This document shows positions 11,776 through 21,605 of a stretch of DNA of 64,000 bases, in pieces. The stretch is taken from assembly GCA_000149265.1 (NCBI GenBank), contig CH003321.1:1293-65292 (forward strand). The letters are read 5' to 3'. Position numbers and translations under genes: made by a program. The first letter of the stretch is position 1. The number at the start of each line of letters is the position of its first letter. Origin of the DNA: Ciona savignyi (Eukaryota > Chordata > Ascidiacea > Phlebobranchia > Cionidae). A model generated the notes under the pieces. That model was given only the letters and a program-made list of their open reading frames with translations, made no database searches and was not told where the DNA came from.

Positions 11776-13971
11776 TGGACTAGCTGGTCAGAATTTTGAA
11801 ATAAAATTTCTTAATAAAAAGAAAAAATATGCGTCACACGGGCGTGAGTTCGTTTAAATATGTATTTTTTTTATATCATTGCAGGTGGACTTTTCGGGAT
11901 AATCTAAAATATTTTGATTTTTGTTTGGTTTTACTCTATACTTTTTTAATCTCCTTAAATTTAAAGTGAATTGTCCATTCCAGTTCTACGATAACAAAAA
12001 ACAAAAACGACCATTGTGCATATATTCTCCTGGCGGAAGTTTCTCTCGTGTGATTTAGCCCTTAATTATTTACCACTTTATTTCTAAAACATATTAGTCA
12101 ACATCTCGATAAAGGTTAATTAATCATTTTATTTTATTTCTGATATTAGGGGACATTAAAGCACACTGACTGATTGCTGGTTTTAGTGCGGTTGAGTGTT
12201 GGATATTTTTTCCGATATATGGTTTATGGTGGGTAGCCAGTATGCACGTGACAATAGTATATTATATTTACTCAAATATATTTTATATATTAAGTGATTT
12301 CCCATAGTAATTGTTGGTATCTAGAGTATATTTATTCATATTTTAGTCAATTTATTCACCTACAACTTTCCTCACAATTTTAATAAATGATCCTTGCCAG
12401 TCCCGAAATGTGGAATGTTAAAGAATAATCGGCGCGGAAAATTCGCAATGTGGCTCTAGATTATTATTGGGTCTCTTGATAATTTTCCTGAGGAAAATTT
12501 ATCAGTATTTGCCACTGCATATTCAAAGAATTAAGTAACAGCCTTATATATTTAAACTCTTAGGCATTTTCTTTCTCTTCGTATATATAGAGCATAAATA
12601 AGACTGGAATTCAATCTCTGGGGATTTCCCCGAAATTGGTTAAAGGTGAATATCTAGCGGATGCACCTGCTTTGTTATTTAGATTTTAAATGACTAGTTC
12701 TTTATACCCCTAATATTAGTGTCCTGCTTATATGCTTATTTTACTTTTGTGAATTATCTGGGGTAAACTGGGTTATTTTATTTCAAATAGTGTTTCATGT
12801 TACTCGTTTTTAACTTTCTGAAAAATTTGAAGTAAATATTGTTTTACAGTTCGGAGATATCGTTGATAACGCCAAAAAATCTTAAATGAATCTATCTATT
12901 TTTTCCCGACAACGATAATTTCATAGGGGCTTTCGTACAATTAAATGTCGTTGCAAACTACCAGCTTGCTAGTGAGGATTACTAAAAATTTTAACCTAAT
13001 TGGATAAATAAATACAGTAAAACCAAATTAAAAAGACTTGCCGCTAGTGATGAGCCAACGTCGTCTACATCTAAGAGCTTTTTAGGCTGTTTTGTGCTAG
13101 GCTGTAAATGTACCCTATAATTGTTAAACGAGATCATTTGTGTATAGATTGATTTTCGTATGTGCACATTGAAGCATCAACCCAAACGTCAAACTTTAGA
13201 AATGTACTTGAATCGTTTTTACATTTAAGAAATAAATCTAGTTTCGCGCGGAGTGGATTCAATGAGAGTTGTAGTGGTTTGTCGTAAAAGAAACCTCTTC
13301 AGTTACTAACGTCTACCTAGTTGAAGTAGTTCGCTTGTAGAACGATTTAAAAAACAACTGGTGCTATGCGGCAGACCGCATTTACTGAGATGTTTAAAAG
13401 TCTAACTGGACTTTAATTATACCAGCAGAAAATACACGGCCGCAAATATGACAGGTGGTATTTTTCAGTCAGATCAAACTTAATAGGCCTTGATGATTAT
13501 TATTGTTCAAATTGTTGGGATGTAAATGGAAAAGAATGTCAATTTTAAAGGCGTTGGCATTTATTAAAACCACAATTTTGCGTAAGTAAAACAATATTTG
13601 TTAAGGCTTGGACGTTGCGTGCGTATAACATGTTTGATTAATGGTATTGGCTGTAACCAACACGAGCGTCAGTTGCTAAGTCCTCGTTTTTATGTGTCCA
13701 TATAATCTTTATCGTAGTGTTACAGTCGAATTGTTGAGACCACTACTTTATAATATGTAAATGCTGTATAGATTTTGCAACGCAATTTTAACTTGTGTCA
13801 TATGGTAAAAATACGATTTTTTGATGATAGCACGTTATATAAAAACTTATATTCGGCTTATTTTTTAATTTAACCTTAGTCGATATAAGCTTAGTCTAAC
13901 ACAAATAAAACTGTATGTACATTAACTCAGATTTTGTCGTTAGCGTTTCAAATTCATAATATTAATTTAAA
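11776..13971. other. Intergenic, no gene recognised
   Basis: About 2.2 kb of A+T-rich sequence with no substantial reading frame and no repeat that I can match to elsewhere in the window. Promoter sequence for the following MARVEL gene presumably lies at its right end, but no motif identifies it. Confidence 0.45.
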
Positions 13972-15264
13972 ATGAAGAGCAAACTCGAATATGTGACAAG
14001 TCCTGAGGGACTGGTACGAGCAGTTATCATATTATTTGGGTGCATAGCATTTGCGCTGATTGCAGACAGCGGGTATGGCGATATAGTAGGTTGGGTTATG
14101 GCTGCATACATTATATCATGGTGCATATCGCTTCTGTCATACTTCTTCATTGCTACAACTCTCGCTTCGAAGATGGAATGCGGAGTGTCATACGAGGTAG
14201 GCACACACATATTTCAATATTATGTACGTTTTCAGCGGTGGTGAGTATTGTTTTTAATGTTACAAAATTAAATTGACATTAAAACAACTTATTTATTTAC
14301 TTATCACCTCCATAATCGGCTATCAGAGCTTTTGCGTTCTATATTAAAAACAACCAACTTTTTAACGGATTTTCTAACAATAGTAGAAATTAAAAATACT
14401 GCCTATTGATAAGAAATAATTGGTTGTTACAGGCGTCACATTGAAAAAAATATTACTTTGATTTTATGTATTTTGCTTAAACTATCGTACAACTTCCAGC
14501 ATTATGCTACATAGTAAATTAATAAATTTAAGTATTCCGCTGCTCCCAGCCATAAACAATTCTAAGGGGGGTTCAATTGTGTTTCGCGCAAACACCCATT
14601 AATGCTAATAGACTAATAGTCTACTACTTACCACAATGCCGTAATTGGAATCTTAACGTATTATTGCACATACCATCGAAAAATGTACAATAATTATATT
14701 TGAATTGATCAAATACACATTGAGCTAACTGGGTCGCGTCCGACGCGTGAAGGGATTTTGACCGGCCCGCAGACTGTATCTAACCATACCATGTAATTAA
14801 GATATTGGGCGCTATTTATGTTAAAATCAGGCCCACCAAGAACTTCTTTCTTCCACATCTGGCCCGCCGACTAGAGAATTTGCCCACCCCTAGGCTAGAA
14901 ACACCTTTGCGGCATTGGAGAGCTAATAACTACACATGTTATGCAGGTGATTCTTCTATTTCACTATAAAACTTTGAATTACAGAGTGTTGACTTTTGTC
15001 TGAGCGTATTTTCCTTCTTCCACTGTTTAATGGCAAGCATAGTATTGGCAATGCACACTGGATCCCGACAAGATGAAAGAATCGCAGCAAATGTCTTTGG
15101 GTTTCTTCTGTCCATTTTATATGCGGTGGAAGTGTACCTAAGCAAGTCAAATGCACCGGCTAATATGAGTAAGTCTGTTTTTTTAATTTATATTAACAAA
15201 ACAGCTAGGCCTATGAGAACCGCGACTGTTATCCACGTTATAAATTACGTGTTTATCCTGTCAT
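13972..15264 (+). CDS. MAL-type MARVEL-domain four-helix membrane protein, gene 1
   Basis: Predicted to insert as four membrane helices in Golgi or plasma membrane and take part in apical sorting or junction membranes, as MAL and plasmolipin do (family knowledge). Exon 1 is 13972-14196 (75 codons, phase 0, donor GTAGGC). Exon 2 starts at 14985 after TTACAG and reads SVDFCLSVFSFF.., then MASIVLAMHTGS, then NVFGFLLSILYAVEVYLS. It either runs on to a stop ending at 15264 or splices from a good donor (A|GTAAGT) at 15169 to a third exon I cannot find. Joined, the two exons align along their length with gene 2 (GWVMAAYIISW versus KWAFAAYIISW; ILYAVE versus ILYFVE). The intron holds a hAT-like fragment. 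Family assignment is good; the 3' end is uncertain. Confidence 0.72.
14730..14892 (-). mobile_element. hAT-type transposon end fragment
   Basis: On the minus strand this begins CTAGGGGTGGGCAAATTCTC and contains CGGGCCAGATGTGG and later GCGGGCCGGTCAAAATCC, the GGGCCGGC/GGGCCGC-rich pattern of hAT-element termini. It lies in the intron of MARVEL gene 1. Only one terminus is visible. Confidence 0.5.
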
Positions 15265-15388
15265 AATTGCCGAATAAAAAAAAAGTTATTTACATGGATT
15301 TATTTACATAATCTAGTTATTTACATATACTGCACAAACTGGCTGTAAGTGATGCGGGACCAATTATGAATAAAAAGGTTATATTCTT

Positions 15389-15690
15389 AGGGATAGGATA
15401 GAATATTAATGTTTATTTCCGTGAATTGGAAAACGCAATGAGTGTTTAACACACCGGCAATTATCAGATCATCTTGCGCTCACCGTCGAGTTACCGGAGC
15501 TATATTGCAATGTGTTGTGTAGCATTCACCGTTCCTTTAATTTGGTAAAACCCATCAGTCCACAGGTCCAGACAATGTCCATTGTGTGCTTTTCTCAAAG
15601 ACACAACCGACTAGCTATAAATAACCATAATCGAAACTGCAAGCTTTCGGCTAAAAGGCGGCATACTAACCCAGCAAGCAGATATGTAGG
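15389..15690 (-). repeat. tRNA-derived SINE
   Basis: Tail (GGATAGGATAGAATATTAAT) on the left, body with CCGTCGAGTTACCGGAGC and AATTTGGTAAAACCCATCAG, and a diverged head near 15650-15690 (GGCTAAAAGGCGGCATACTA). It lies between the two MARVEL genes. Confidence 0.75.
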
Positions 15691-15720
15691 ACCAATACCT
15701 ACCTTTACATATCGCTTATA

Positions 15721-15845
15721 CCAGGGATGTCCAACATTTTATTGTAGTGGGCCGCATTGGCACTTGAAATAATTCAATGGGCCGCAAAACCTAATAAATT
15801 TCAAGAAAAATTGGTACATTAAGAAACAATTAAAAACTATTAATG
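15721..15845 (+). mobile_element. hAT-like terminal fragment
   Basis: Starts CCAGGGATGTCCAACATTTT followed by GGGCCGCATTGGCAC and AATGGGCCGCAAAA, a pattern common at hAT (Charlie-like) termini. It abuts the left end of the second inverted-repeat transposon. Only one end is present. Confidence 0.45.
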
Positions 15846-15846
15846 T

Positions 15847-16793
15847 TAGGGGAAAAGTGGGTAAAATGGGCCACGTGGGTAAAAATGGGCCCCCTCCAAT
15901 TTTCAATATATTTTTGAAGAATAAAATTTGCTGCCAGAACCAGTGTCAGTATATTAAATTATNNNNNNNNNNNNNNNNNNNNNNNNNNNNNNNNNNNNNN
16001 NNNNNNNNNNNNNNNNNNNNNNNNNNNNNNNNNNNNNNNNNNNNNNNNNNNNNNNNNNNNNNGCTAATATATAATAGAAAAGATCAAATACTAAAATAAC
16101 TTTTCCTGTAGTTAAATAGAACTATATAGCCTACACCTACTTTTACTGGTAGTAATAAAACTTATTTTTTAAAGAATTTTTTATATAGATTTTAAGTCGT
16201 ATGTTGGCACCTGTCTAATATGGGCCCCCTGTGTTCAATTGGTAACTAACGGGGCTAGACTTAGCATTAACAGTACTAAAGGGCTAGACTTAGCACTAAC
16301 AGTCATATTATGTGTTTCACAATAAACTAAACGGGTTTTCTAAATGCTATTAATAACATGAATTGATAGTTATGCTTCCACTAAAGTAGCAAGGTGTTAT
16401 TGCATTAGTATACTAGTAACTGGGTATTAAATAAAAAGTTGCTGTAATCCAAAGTGTTAAATTAAAAAAAAGAAACTACATCATAAAAAGAAAAGTAATA
16501 ACATTGTTTATATGGGAAGCGAATATTGATACTGCTATCTAGCGAAATGTTAGTATCGAAACGGGCCCCCGGGGCCCATTTTAGACTACACCCTTGTCTA
16601 AAATGGGCCACTAACAAAATATTTTTCTTTGTTGATAAAATATATTTAAAAAAAATTATTAGAAAGTTAACATGTTATGTGTGAAGACTTTGGTATTAGG
16701 TGACACCACATGAAAAACTTAAGTCCAGCGGGCTTTATATCAGTAAAAAATCCAATTTGCAACTAAAGGGCCCATTTTACCCACTCTTCCCAA
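15847..16793 (+). mobile_element. Non-autonomous terminal-inverted-repeat transposon, copy 2
   Basis: Nearly identical to the copy at 10508-11463 over its whole length, including the termini (TTAGGGGAAAAGTGGGTAAA ... TTTTACCCACTCTTCCC), the TGGGCCCCCTGTGTTCA block and the internal CCCATTTTAGAC hairpin. The run of 100 N at 15963-16062 falls inside it; the matching part of copy 1 is about 105 bases, so the true gap is probably close to that size. The right end lies about 20 bases before the ATG at 16816. Confidence 0.85.
15963..16062. other. Assembly gap, 100 N
   Basis: Exactly 100 N, the usual placeholder for a gap of unknown size. It lies inside the transposon copy, which explains why assembly failed there. 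Confidence 0.95.
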
Positions 16794-16815
16794 CTCAATC
16801 GCAACTCAATCGCGA

Positions 16816-17295
16816 ATGCAAAGCAAACAATCATTTTATAATTTATATTTTATAGATTACTTGCTGAAAAAAACTGGTATCATAAAAGCCTGTATTTGTA
16901 TCCTGGGATGCACAACTTTTGCATTGCTTGATGCTGGCGTCTACGAGTGCTTCTTCCCGGACGGGTGCGATTCTGCGCGAAAATGGGCTTTCGCGGCTTA
17001 TATCATAAGCTGGGCTGTGACGGTCATCTTTCTACTATTGCATCTGACAGGACTTGGAGAGAATATCGGATCACTTTTTCAAACAGCTGACTTTATATGG
17101 TCGGCTTTCTCATTTGTGAATTATTTGATCGCTTCCATCGTTTTGGCATGCTATCTTAAGTGTCCGAGTTTTGACCACTACAGCTGTCAAGCTCGCCTGG
17201 CTTCCGACATTTTTGGATTCATAACAGCCATTTTGTATTTTGTCGAAGCCTTTTTCCTAAAAAACGAAGGCGGTGGTGTAACACCAACGAAATAA
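16816..17295 (+). CDS. MAL-type MARVEL-domain four-helix membrane protein, gene 2
   Basis: A 159-codon single reading frame with four hydrophobic stretches (about residues 22-42, 54-78, 91-116 and 128-153 by eye): IIKACICILGCTTFALLD, WAFAAYIISWAVTVIFLL, WSAFSFVNYLIASIVLAC, DIFGFITAILYFVEAFFL. It aligns end to end with gene 1 but lacks gene 1's internal intron. Two cysteine-containing loops (ECFFPDGCDS, CPSFDHYSC) are absent from gene 1. Two starts are possible: the ATG at 16816 (MQSK.., resembling gene 1's MKSK..), or an upstream exon joined at TTTTATAG/ATTACTTG (exon from 16855). The first would place a transposon end about 20 bases upstream of the start codon. The stop at 17293 is followed by two polyadenylation signals. 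Confidence 0.75.
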   Translation: MQSKQSFYNLYFIDYLLKKTGIIKACICILGCTTFALLDAGVYECFFPDGCDSARKWAFAAYIISWAVTVIFLLLHLTGLGENIGSLFQTADFIWSAFSFVNYLIASIVLACYLKCPSFDHYSCQARLASDIFGFITAILYFVEAFFLKNEGGGVTPTK

Positions 17296-17580
17296 GGCCA
17301 CTGTTTTTTTATTGTGTAGCTCGTCTGACCGTTTCTTTGTGTCACTTTATCAAGCCTAATAATGTTAATTTGAAGCGTATTATCTATACTATTTGCACGT
17401 ATTGGAGATTTAAAAATTTTCATAAACCTTCAACGTTTCGTTTTTTTCAAATATGTACACTCTGCTGTTTTAATCGACATATAAACTTTCATATTGTTAT
17501 CTAAATTTAGGCTACGGTCTAAACAATGTTTATAACCACACTGTGTTTAAACTATCTTGGTACAATGTAAATATATAATT
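17296..17580 (+). other. 3' untranslated region of MARVEL gene 2
   Basis: No reading frame. It runs from the stop codon to the duplicated polyadenylation signals at 17591 and 17625, so it is probably 3' untranslated sequence. Confidence 0.5.
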
Positions 17581-17648
17581 TGCCGAGGAAAATAAACAAC
17601 TATCGTATTTCATATGCCGAGGAAAATAAACAACTATCGTATTTTATA
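17581..17648 (+). promoter_or_regulatory. Duplicated polyadenylation signal (two 34-base units)
   Basis: A 34-base unit beginning TGCCGAGGAAAATAAACAAC occurs twice in direct tandem, each with one AATAAA (17591-17596 and 17625-17630). The copies are almost identical, so the duplication is recent. It most likely serves the MARVEL gene ending at 17295. Confidence 0.7.
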
Positions 17649-18279
17649 AAAGTTTGGTATTTTTATCTTTTGGGGTTTTCTCACCAATCCGTTTGTTGGC
17701 GATAGAGAGTTATGTATAAAAAAGGTTGTCCTGGGGAAAAATGTGATTGATTGAGGAATCAGTGACAGTGTCATTGTTGCACCATATTTGACATGGACGA
17801 GTGTTTGTTTTTATTCCTTTTAATTAAGGATTAGGAAACATTGAATGAGTTGCACTTTACGCAACGCAGTTTAATGACATAAGATTAGAACCACCCCGTC
17901 AATAAAAGTCGCTGTGGTCAGTTCACGCAGATTAGTAAAGCATTTTTTTTATTTTTAACCACATACATTAATAAATACGGGGTAACACAAAAGCTATAGC
18001 ATTGTATTCAATGTGTACAACCTAGGTGCACAACTGCACAGAAACGGATCAGGTTTAAAATCTAATAAGGTTTCTGCGTGGTCATCACCTCACCTTTATC
18101 CCACAGCCTAGCAAATAAGGTTGTTTTAAAAAATGTTTCATGTGCATTTTTTAATTAAACACATATGTTGAAGGTTTGTTTTGGGCTGATTTTATACATT
18201 ACTCAAATGATATAATTGTTTATAACTAATTGTTTGGTATGGTATTAAAGTGTGTATATTTCATTACCCCTAAACAGTA
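17649..18279. other. Intergenic, nothing recognised
   Basis: A+T-rich spacer between MARVEL gene 2 and the inverted-repeat element upstream of TTC7. No reading frame, and no repeat shared with the rest of the window. Confidence 0.4.
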
Positions 18280-18462
18280 ACCGGTACAAGTAAAGAAGAC
18301 GCCAACAATTTTAAAAACGAGCAGAGGCCAAAAAAGAAAATATCAACACAAAATGTAGCTAAAAATTCACACAAAAAGACATATAAACAACTTTTTCCCT
18401 TTTTGGCCTCTCTCTTTTTTAAAATTGTGGGCGTCTTCTTTACTGGTTTACTTGCTGTGTTT
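18280..18462. mobile_element. Miniature inverted-repeat element upstream of TTC7
   Basis: Two arms of about 60 bases, 18280-18343 and 18390-18462, are inverse to each other: AGTAAAGAAGACGCC, ACAATTTTAAAAA and GAGGCCAAAAA on the left; TTTTTGGCCTC, TTTTTAAAATTGT and GGCGTCTTCTTTACT on the right, with a ~46-base loop. It could be a miniature transposon or a hairpin in a 5' transcript. It ends about 100 bases before the TTC7 start. Confidence 0.7.
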
Positions 18463-18564
18463 TGTAATGGCTTAAATTTGTGATCATTCTAATTAATTTA
18501 ATTTTACTAACTTTCCAGTACCATTAAAGAATAGCCTATTTAATTGACATTAGGTTATCAGAAA

Positions 18565-21003
18565 ATGTCATCTAAGCGTCATAAAATTGAGGTAGAGATA
18601 ATTCGAATTCGGAATGAAGGTAATCTATTCAAACACAAAGACATTCTAAAACAATTAGCACACAAGTGTGGTGAATCAGATCCTGTTGTGCTGTTTCTCA
18701 ATTGTTTTGTGGAAACTGAGGAATTATTTTTGGAACATGAAGCAGAGTCCGGAAAAGGTTTACGCAATTCCTCCAAAGTGGAAGAATATAAGAAATGCCT
18801 GAATAATGTCCGAAAGCAGAATTTTGATCCAAAAGATTCGTTGATCAATGTGTTTATAGAATCCTCATTGCTTCTTGCAAAGTTATTTTACTCGCAAACT
18901 TGTTACCAAGATTGTTTGGGATTGTACAAAAGTATTGATATTACTGCATTGACCGGGTCAGTAACTGATCATTACTTGGTTAGAAACCTGTGCGAAGCAT
19001 TTGCTATAAAGGGCTTATGCTTGGAACGTATGCCGCCTAAAGAATCTAAATCAAAAACTGAAGCTGATGCTTTAGCTTCTTATGTACTTGCTCAGAAGCT
19101 GTTTATAAAGTATATGCATGATCACCACAAACTAGATTCAAGTAGTTCAACACCCACTAGCCCTGCTGCAAACACTAGTGATGTCTATATTTACCCTGCT
19201 GTTGAAACTTCTTTACATAGATTATCAAGTTTATATATCAAAACCAACCAATCAACAAAAGCTGTTCATTTGTATAAAACATTACTTACGACATTACCAC
19301 AGCATGTACCTTCTCAAACTCAACAAAAGTTTTTGTATAATTTAGCTTCTGTATTGCTTCGTGGATTTTCAAAAATAAACTATAAGAAAATCAAAAGCAA
19401 AACAACTGGGGGCGCAATATTTTTTCAAGGTGTGAAGAATGTCTTTGATCCATCAAACACTCATCAAGATGTTTTACTGTTGTTGCTCATAGCTGAAGGG
19501 TTAATGAATGTGGACCCTGTGCTTGATATGTCACCTGAACATGCAGAAAGTAGAGAACAAACCTTGCAGAAAGCTGATTCGCTGTATGATGTTTTATCGG
19601 TTGCTGTTTCAGCATATGGCCAGTACTGTGTGTTTACAGAAAGTGTCGAAAGATCACTAAAGTATAACTTTGACCGATACCATTTGTGGAATCAGTTTGC
19701 AATGTCCTTGTGTGCTGAGGGTAAAATCGACCGTGGTATTAACTGCTTGGCTGAATGCTGTCGTATTGATCCCAATATTTCATGCTCTGATGCCATATTA
19801 GCTTCAAAACTGTCATACACTAAGCAGCCACCACAAATTGACGAAGGCTTAGAATATGCTGAACTCTCAATTAAGCTTTTAACCTCTAATAATTTATATG
19901 ATGGCCTGAAGTCTAGGGCACACCTTTGTGTTGGGCTTGGTTACACTTTAAAAGCATTATGCAGCTTATCAAAACAAGTTAAATTTGAAAATAGGGCAAA
20001 AGCAATGCAAGCTTACACAATTGCTCATACAGCAGATCCATATGATTACAAGCCGTTGTTTTACCTTTCATTTGAACTTGCGCTTAGTAGAAAAGTGTCA
20101 GTTGCAATCAAGAAATGCAAACAAGCTCTGGATCTTCAGCCTGAAGCATGCGAATGTCTGCATCTGCTAGCATTGCTCTTATCTGCAAGAAAATTACACG
20201 AAGAGTCTAAATCAATGATACAGTCTGCTCTTAAACTTTACCCATCCAATATTAGCTTGCTTACCACCAAATGTAAGCTTGAAGTGGGTCTCAACGAAGA
20301 GCAAGAAGCACTTCAAACATGCGATGAAATCATTAAATTATGCAGTGTCAATCCAAATGAAACCAAACTTTCAAATTCTTTTAATCATCTGCCAGTTGAT
20401 GGTGTGAGTGTGACAAACCAAAGCACAGGCACCGAACTTGAAACAGGGTCACTAATGAACTCGGTTGTTGCGTCGCGAATTGATAGAGTGAACTCTGATG
20501 TTGAATCACTAATGGGTGCCGTACCATCACGCATGTCCTATGTGTGGCCTGGCCGATGTACAGCATGGATTCAGGTTGCTGAGGTTTATCTTGCCCTAGA
20601 TAGGTACCAAGAAGCAGAGCTGTGTGTTAATGAAGCAGCCTTAATGCAGCCACTTCTTCCTTCTGTGCTGTACATGAAAGGTCGTCTTATTGAATACAAT
20701 GGTGATCTCAATGAGGCTTGTTCCTTTTACAGTAGCGCTTTGATCATTGACCCTTCCCACATGAAATCCACCGAGCGATTAGCAGAAGTGTTGTGTTCTC
20801 AAGGCAATATAACCTACGCAAAGAAAGTCCTTCAAGATGCAATAAGATTAGATGTGACCTCCCATATCATGTGGCAACAGCTGTCAGACTTGTTAGTCAC
20901 CACTGATGATATAGACCAATCTATAGAGTGTAATATGTTGGCACTTAATCTTGAAGCCAGCGCACCTGTACTGCCATATACTTGCATAGTTCCATTTGTA
21001 TAA
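18565..21003 (+). CDS. TTC7: Tetratricopeptide repeat protein 7 (TTC7), single exon
   Basis: TTC7 acts with EFR3 and FAM126/hyccin to bring phosphatidylinositol 4-kinase III-alpha to the plasma membrane (family knowledge). The open frame runs upstream to a TTG at 18544, but the first ATG is at 18565 (MSSKRHKIEVE), giving 812 residues, close to the usual ~840. Recognisable blocks are AEAFAIKGLCLERMP-like (residues about 145-160), HLWNQFAMSLCAEGK (about 373-387), HLLALLLSA (about 534-542), helical TPR pairs through the C-terminal half (about 660-790), and the family's closing LNLEASAPVLPYT. A splice-acceptor-like CTTTCCAG lies at 18511-18518, so a 5' UTR intron or spliced-leader addition is possible. 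Vertebrate TTC7 genes have about 20 exons; this copy has no intron in 2.4 kb, while its neighbour has 30. Possible polyadenylation signal ATTAAA at 21257. Confidence 0.93.
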   Translation: MSSKRHKIEVEIIRIRNEGNLFKHKDILKQLAHKCGESDPVVLFLNCFVETEELFLEHEAESGKGLRNSSKVEEYKKCLNNVRKQNFDPKDSLINVFIESSLLLAKLFYSQTCYQDCLGLYKSIDITALTGSVTDHYLVRNLCEAFAIKGLCLERMPPKESKSKTEADALASYVLAQKLFIKYMHDHHKLDSSSSTPTSPAANTSDVYIYPAVETSLHRLSSLYIKTNQSTKAVHLYKTLLTTLPQHVPSQTQQKFLYNLASVLLRGFSKINYKKIKSKTTGGAIFFQGVKNVFDPSNTHQDVLLLLLIAEGLMNVDPVLDMSPEHAESREQTLQKADSLYDVLSVAVSAYGQYCVFTESVERSLKYNFDRYHLWNQFAMSLCAEGKIDRGINCLAECCRIDPNISCSDAILASKLSYTKQPPQIDEGLEYAELSIKLLTSNNLYDGLKSRAHLCVGLGYTLKALCSLSKQVKFENRAKAMQAYTIAHTADPYDYKPLFYLSFELALSRKVSVAIKKCKQALDLQPEACECLHLLALLLSARKLHEESKSMIQSALKLYPSNISLLTTKCKLEVGLNEEQEALQTCDEIIKLCSVNPNETKLSNSFNHLPVDGVSVTNQSTGTELETGSLMNSVVASRIDRVNSDVESLMGAVPSRMSYVWPGRCTAWIQVAEVYLALDRYQEAELCVNEAALMQPLLPSVLYMKGRLIEYNGDLNEACSFYSSALIIDPSHMKSTERLAEVLCSQGNITYAKKVLQDAIRLDVTSHIMWQQLSDLLVTTDDIDQSIECNMLALNLEASAPVLPYTCIVPFV

Positions 21004-21605
21004 ACATGATTGCCATGCAACAATACACCAGTTGTTAAAAATAGGTTTTAATTTTACTACCGTAATGCTACCAAATTATTTTTGAAAAAATCTCTATATG
21101 CATTTTATTTAATCTGTATAATATGAATATGTGATATAATTATGTACCGCACAGTTTACATTTTTGCTGTGATTTTGTTATCACTAAACATTTTATCCAC
21201 ATTGATGAATGTAGGCTACTAGTATACATATATGAAATGCAGACGGACATGGTACAATTAAACTTTTGGTGCAATATTTATTTCATACCATTCCGATTTT
21301 TATTTTCAATTTTGAAATTTATTGTGTAGGTATATAGATATAAACATTTTCCAAAACATAAATATTTTCAAATTTAAATTTTAGTGTTTTTTCTTATTAC
21401 GTTTCTTTCAAAGTATAAGAAAAAATTGTACATTGTTTGGTATCAATCATCAGACAACAAGTGAAATATATATACATATACAATACATATATACCCTTAT
21501 ATGAATACTGTGTCCATGTTTTACAGATGTACCGGTAGCATAAATTGCGTATGCAAGTAACATTCTGATTGTTTATGTTTAAAACATTTTTTGACCCGTA
21601 GTACG
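21004..21605 (+). other. TTC7 3' region and RAB3GAP2 upstream region
   Basis: About 600 bases between two same-strand genes, with no reading frame. It contains a candidate polyadenylation signal ATTAAA (21257-21262) for TTC7. Nothing marks a promoter for the next gene. Confidence 0.5.

Noticed and set aside
18544-18564. Upstream start for TTC7 at 18544
   Set aside because: The codon there is TTG; the first ATG is at 18565 and matches the family's N-terminal position better.
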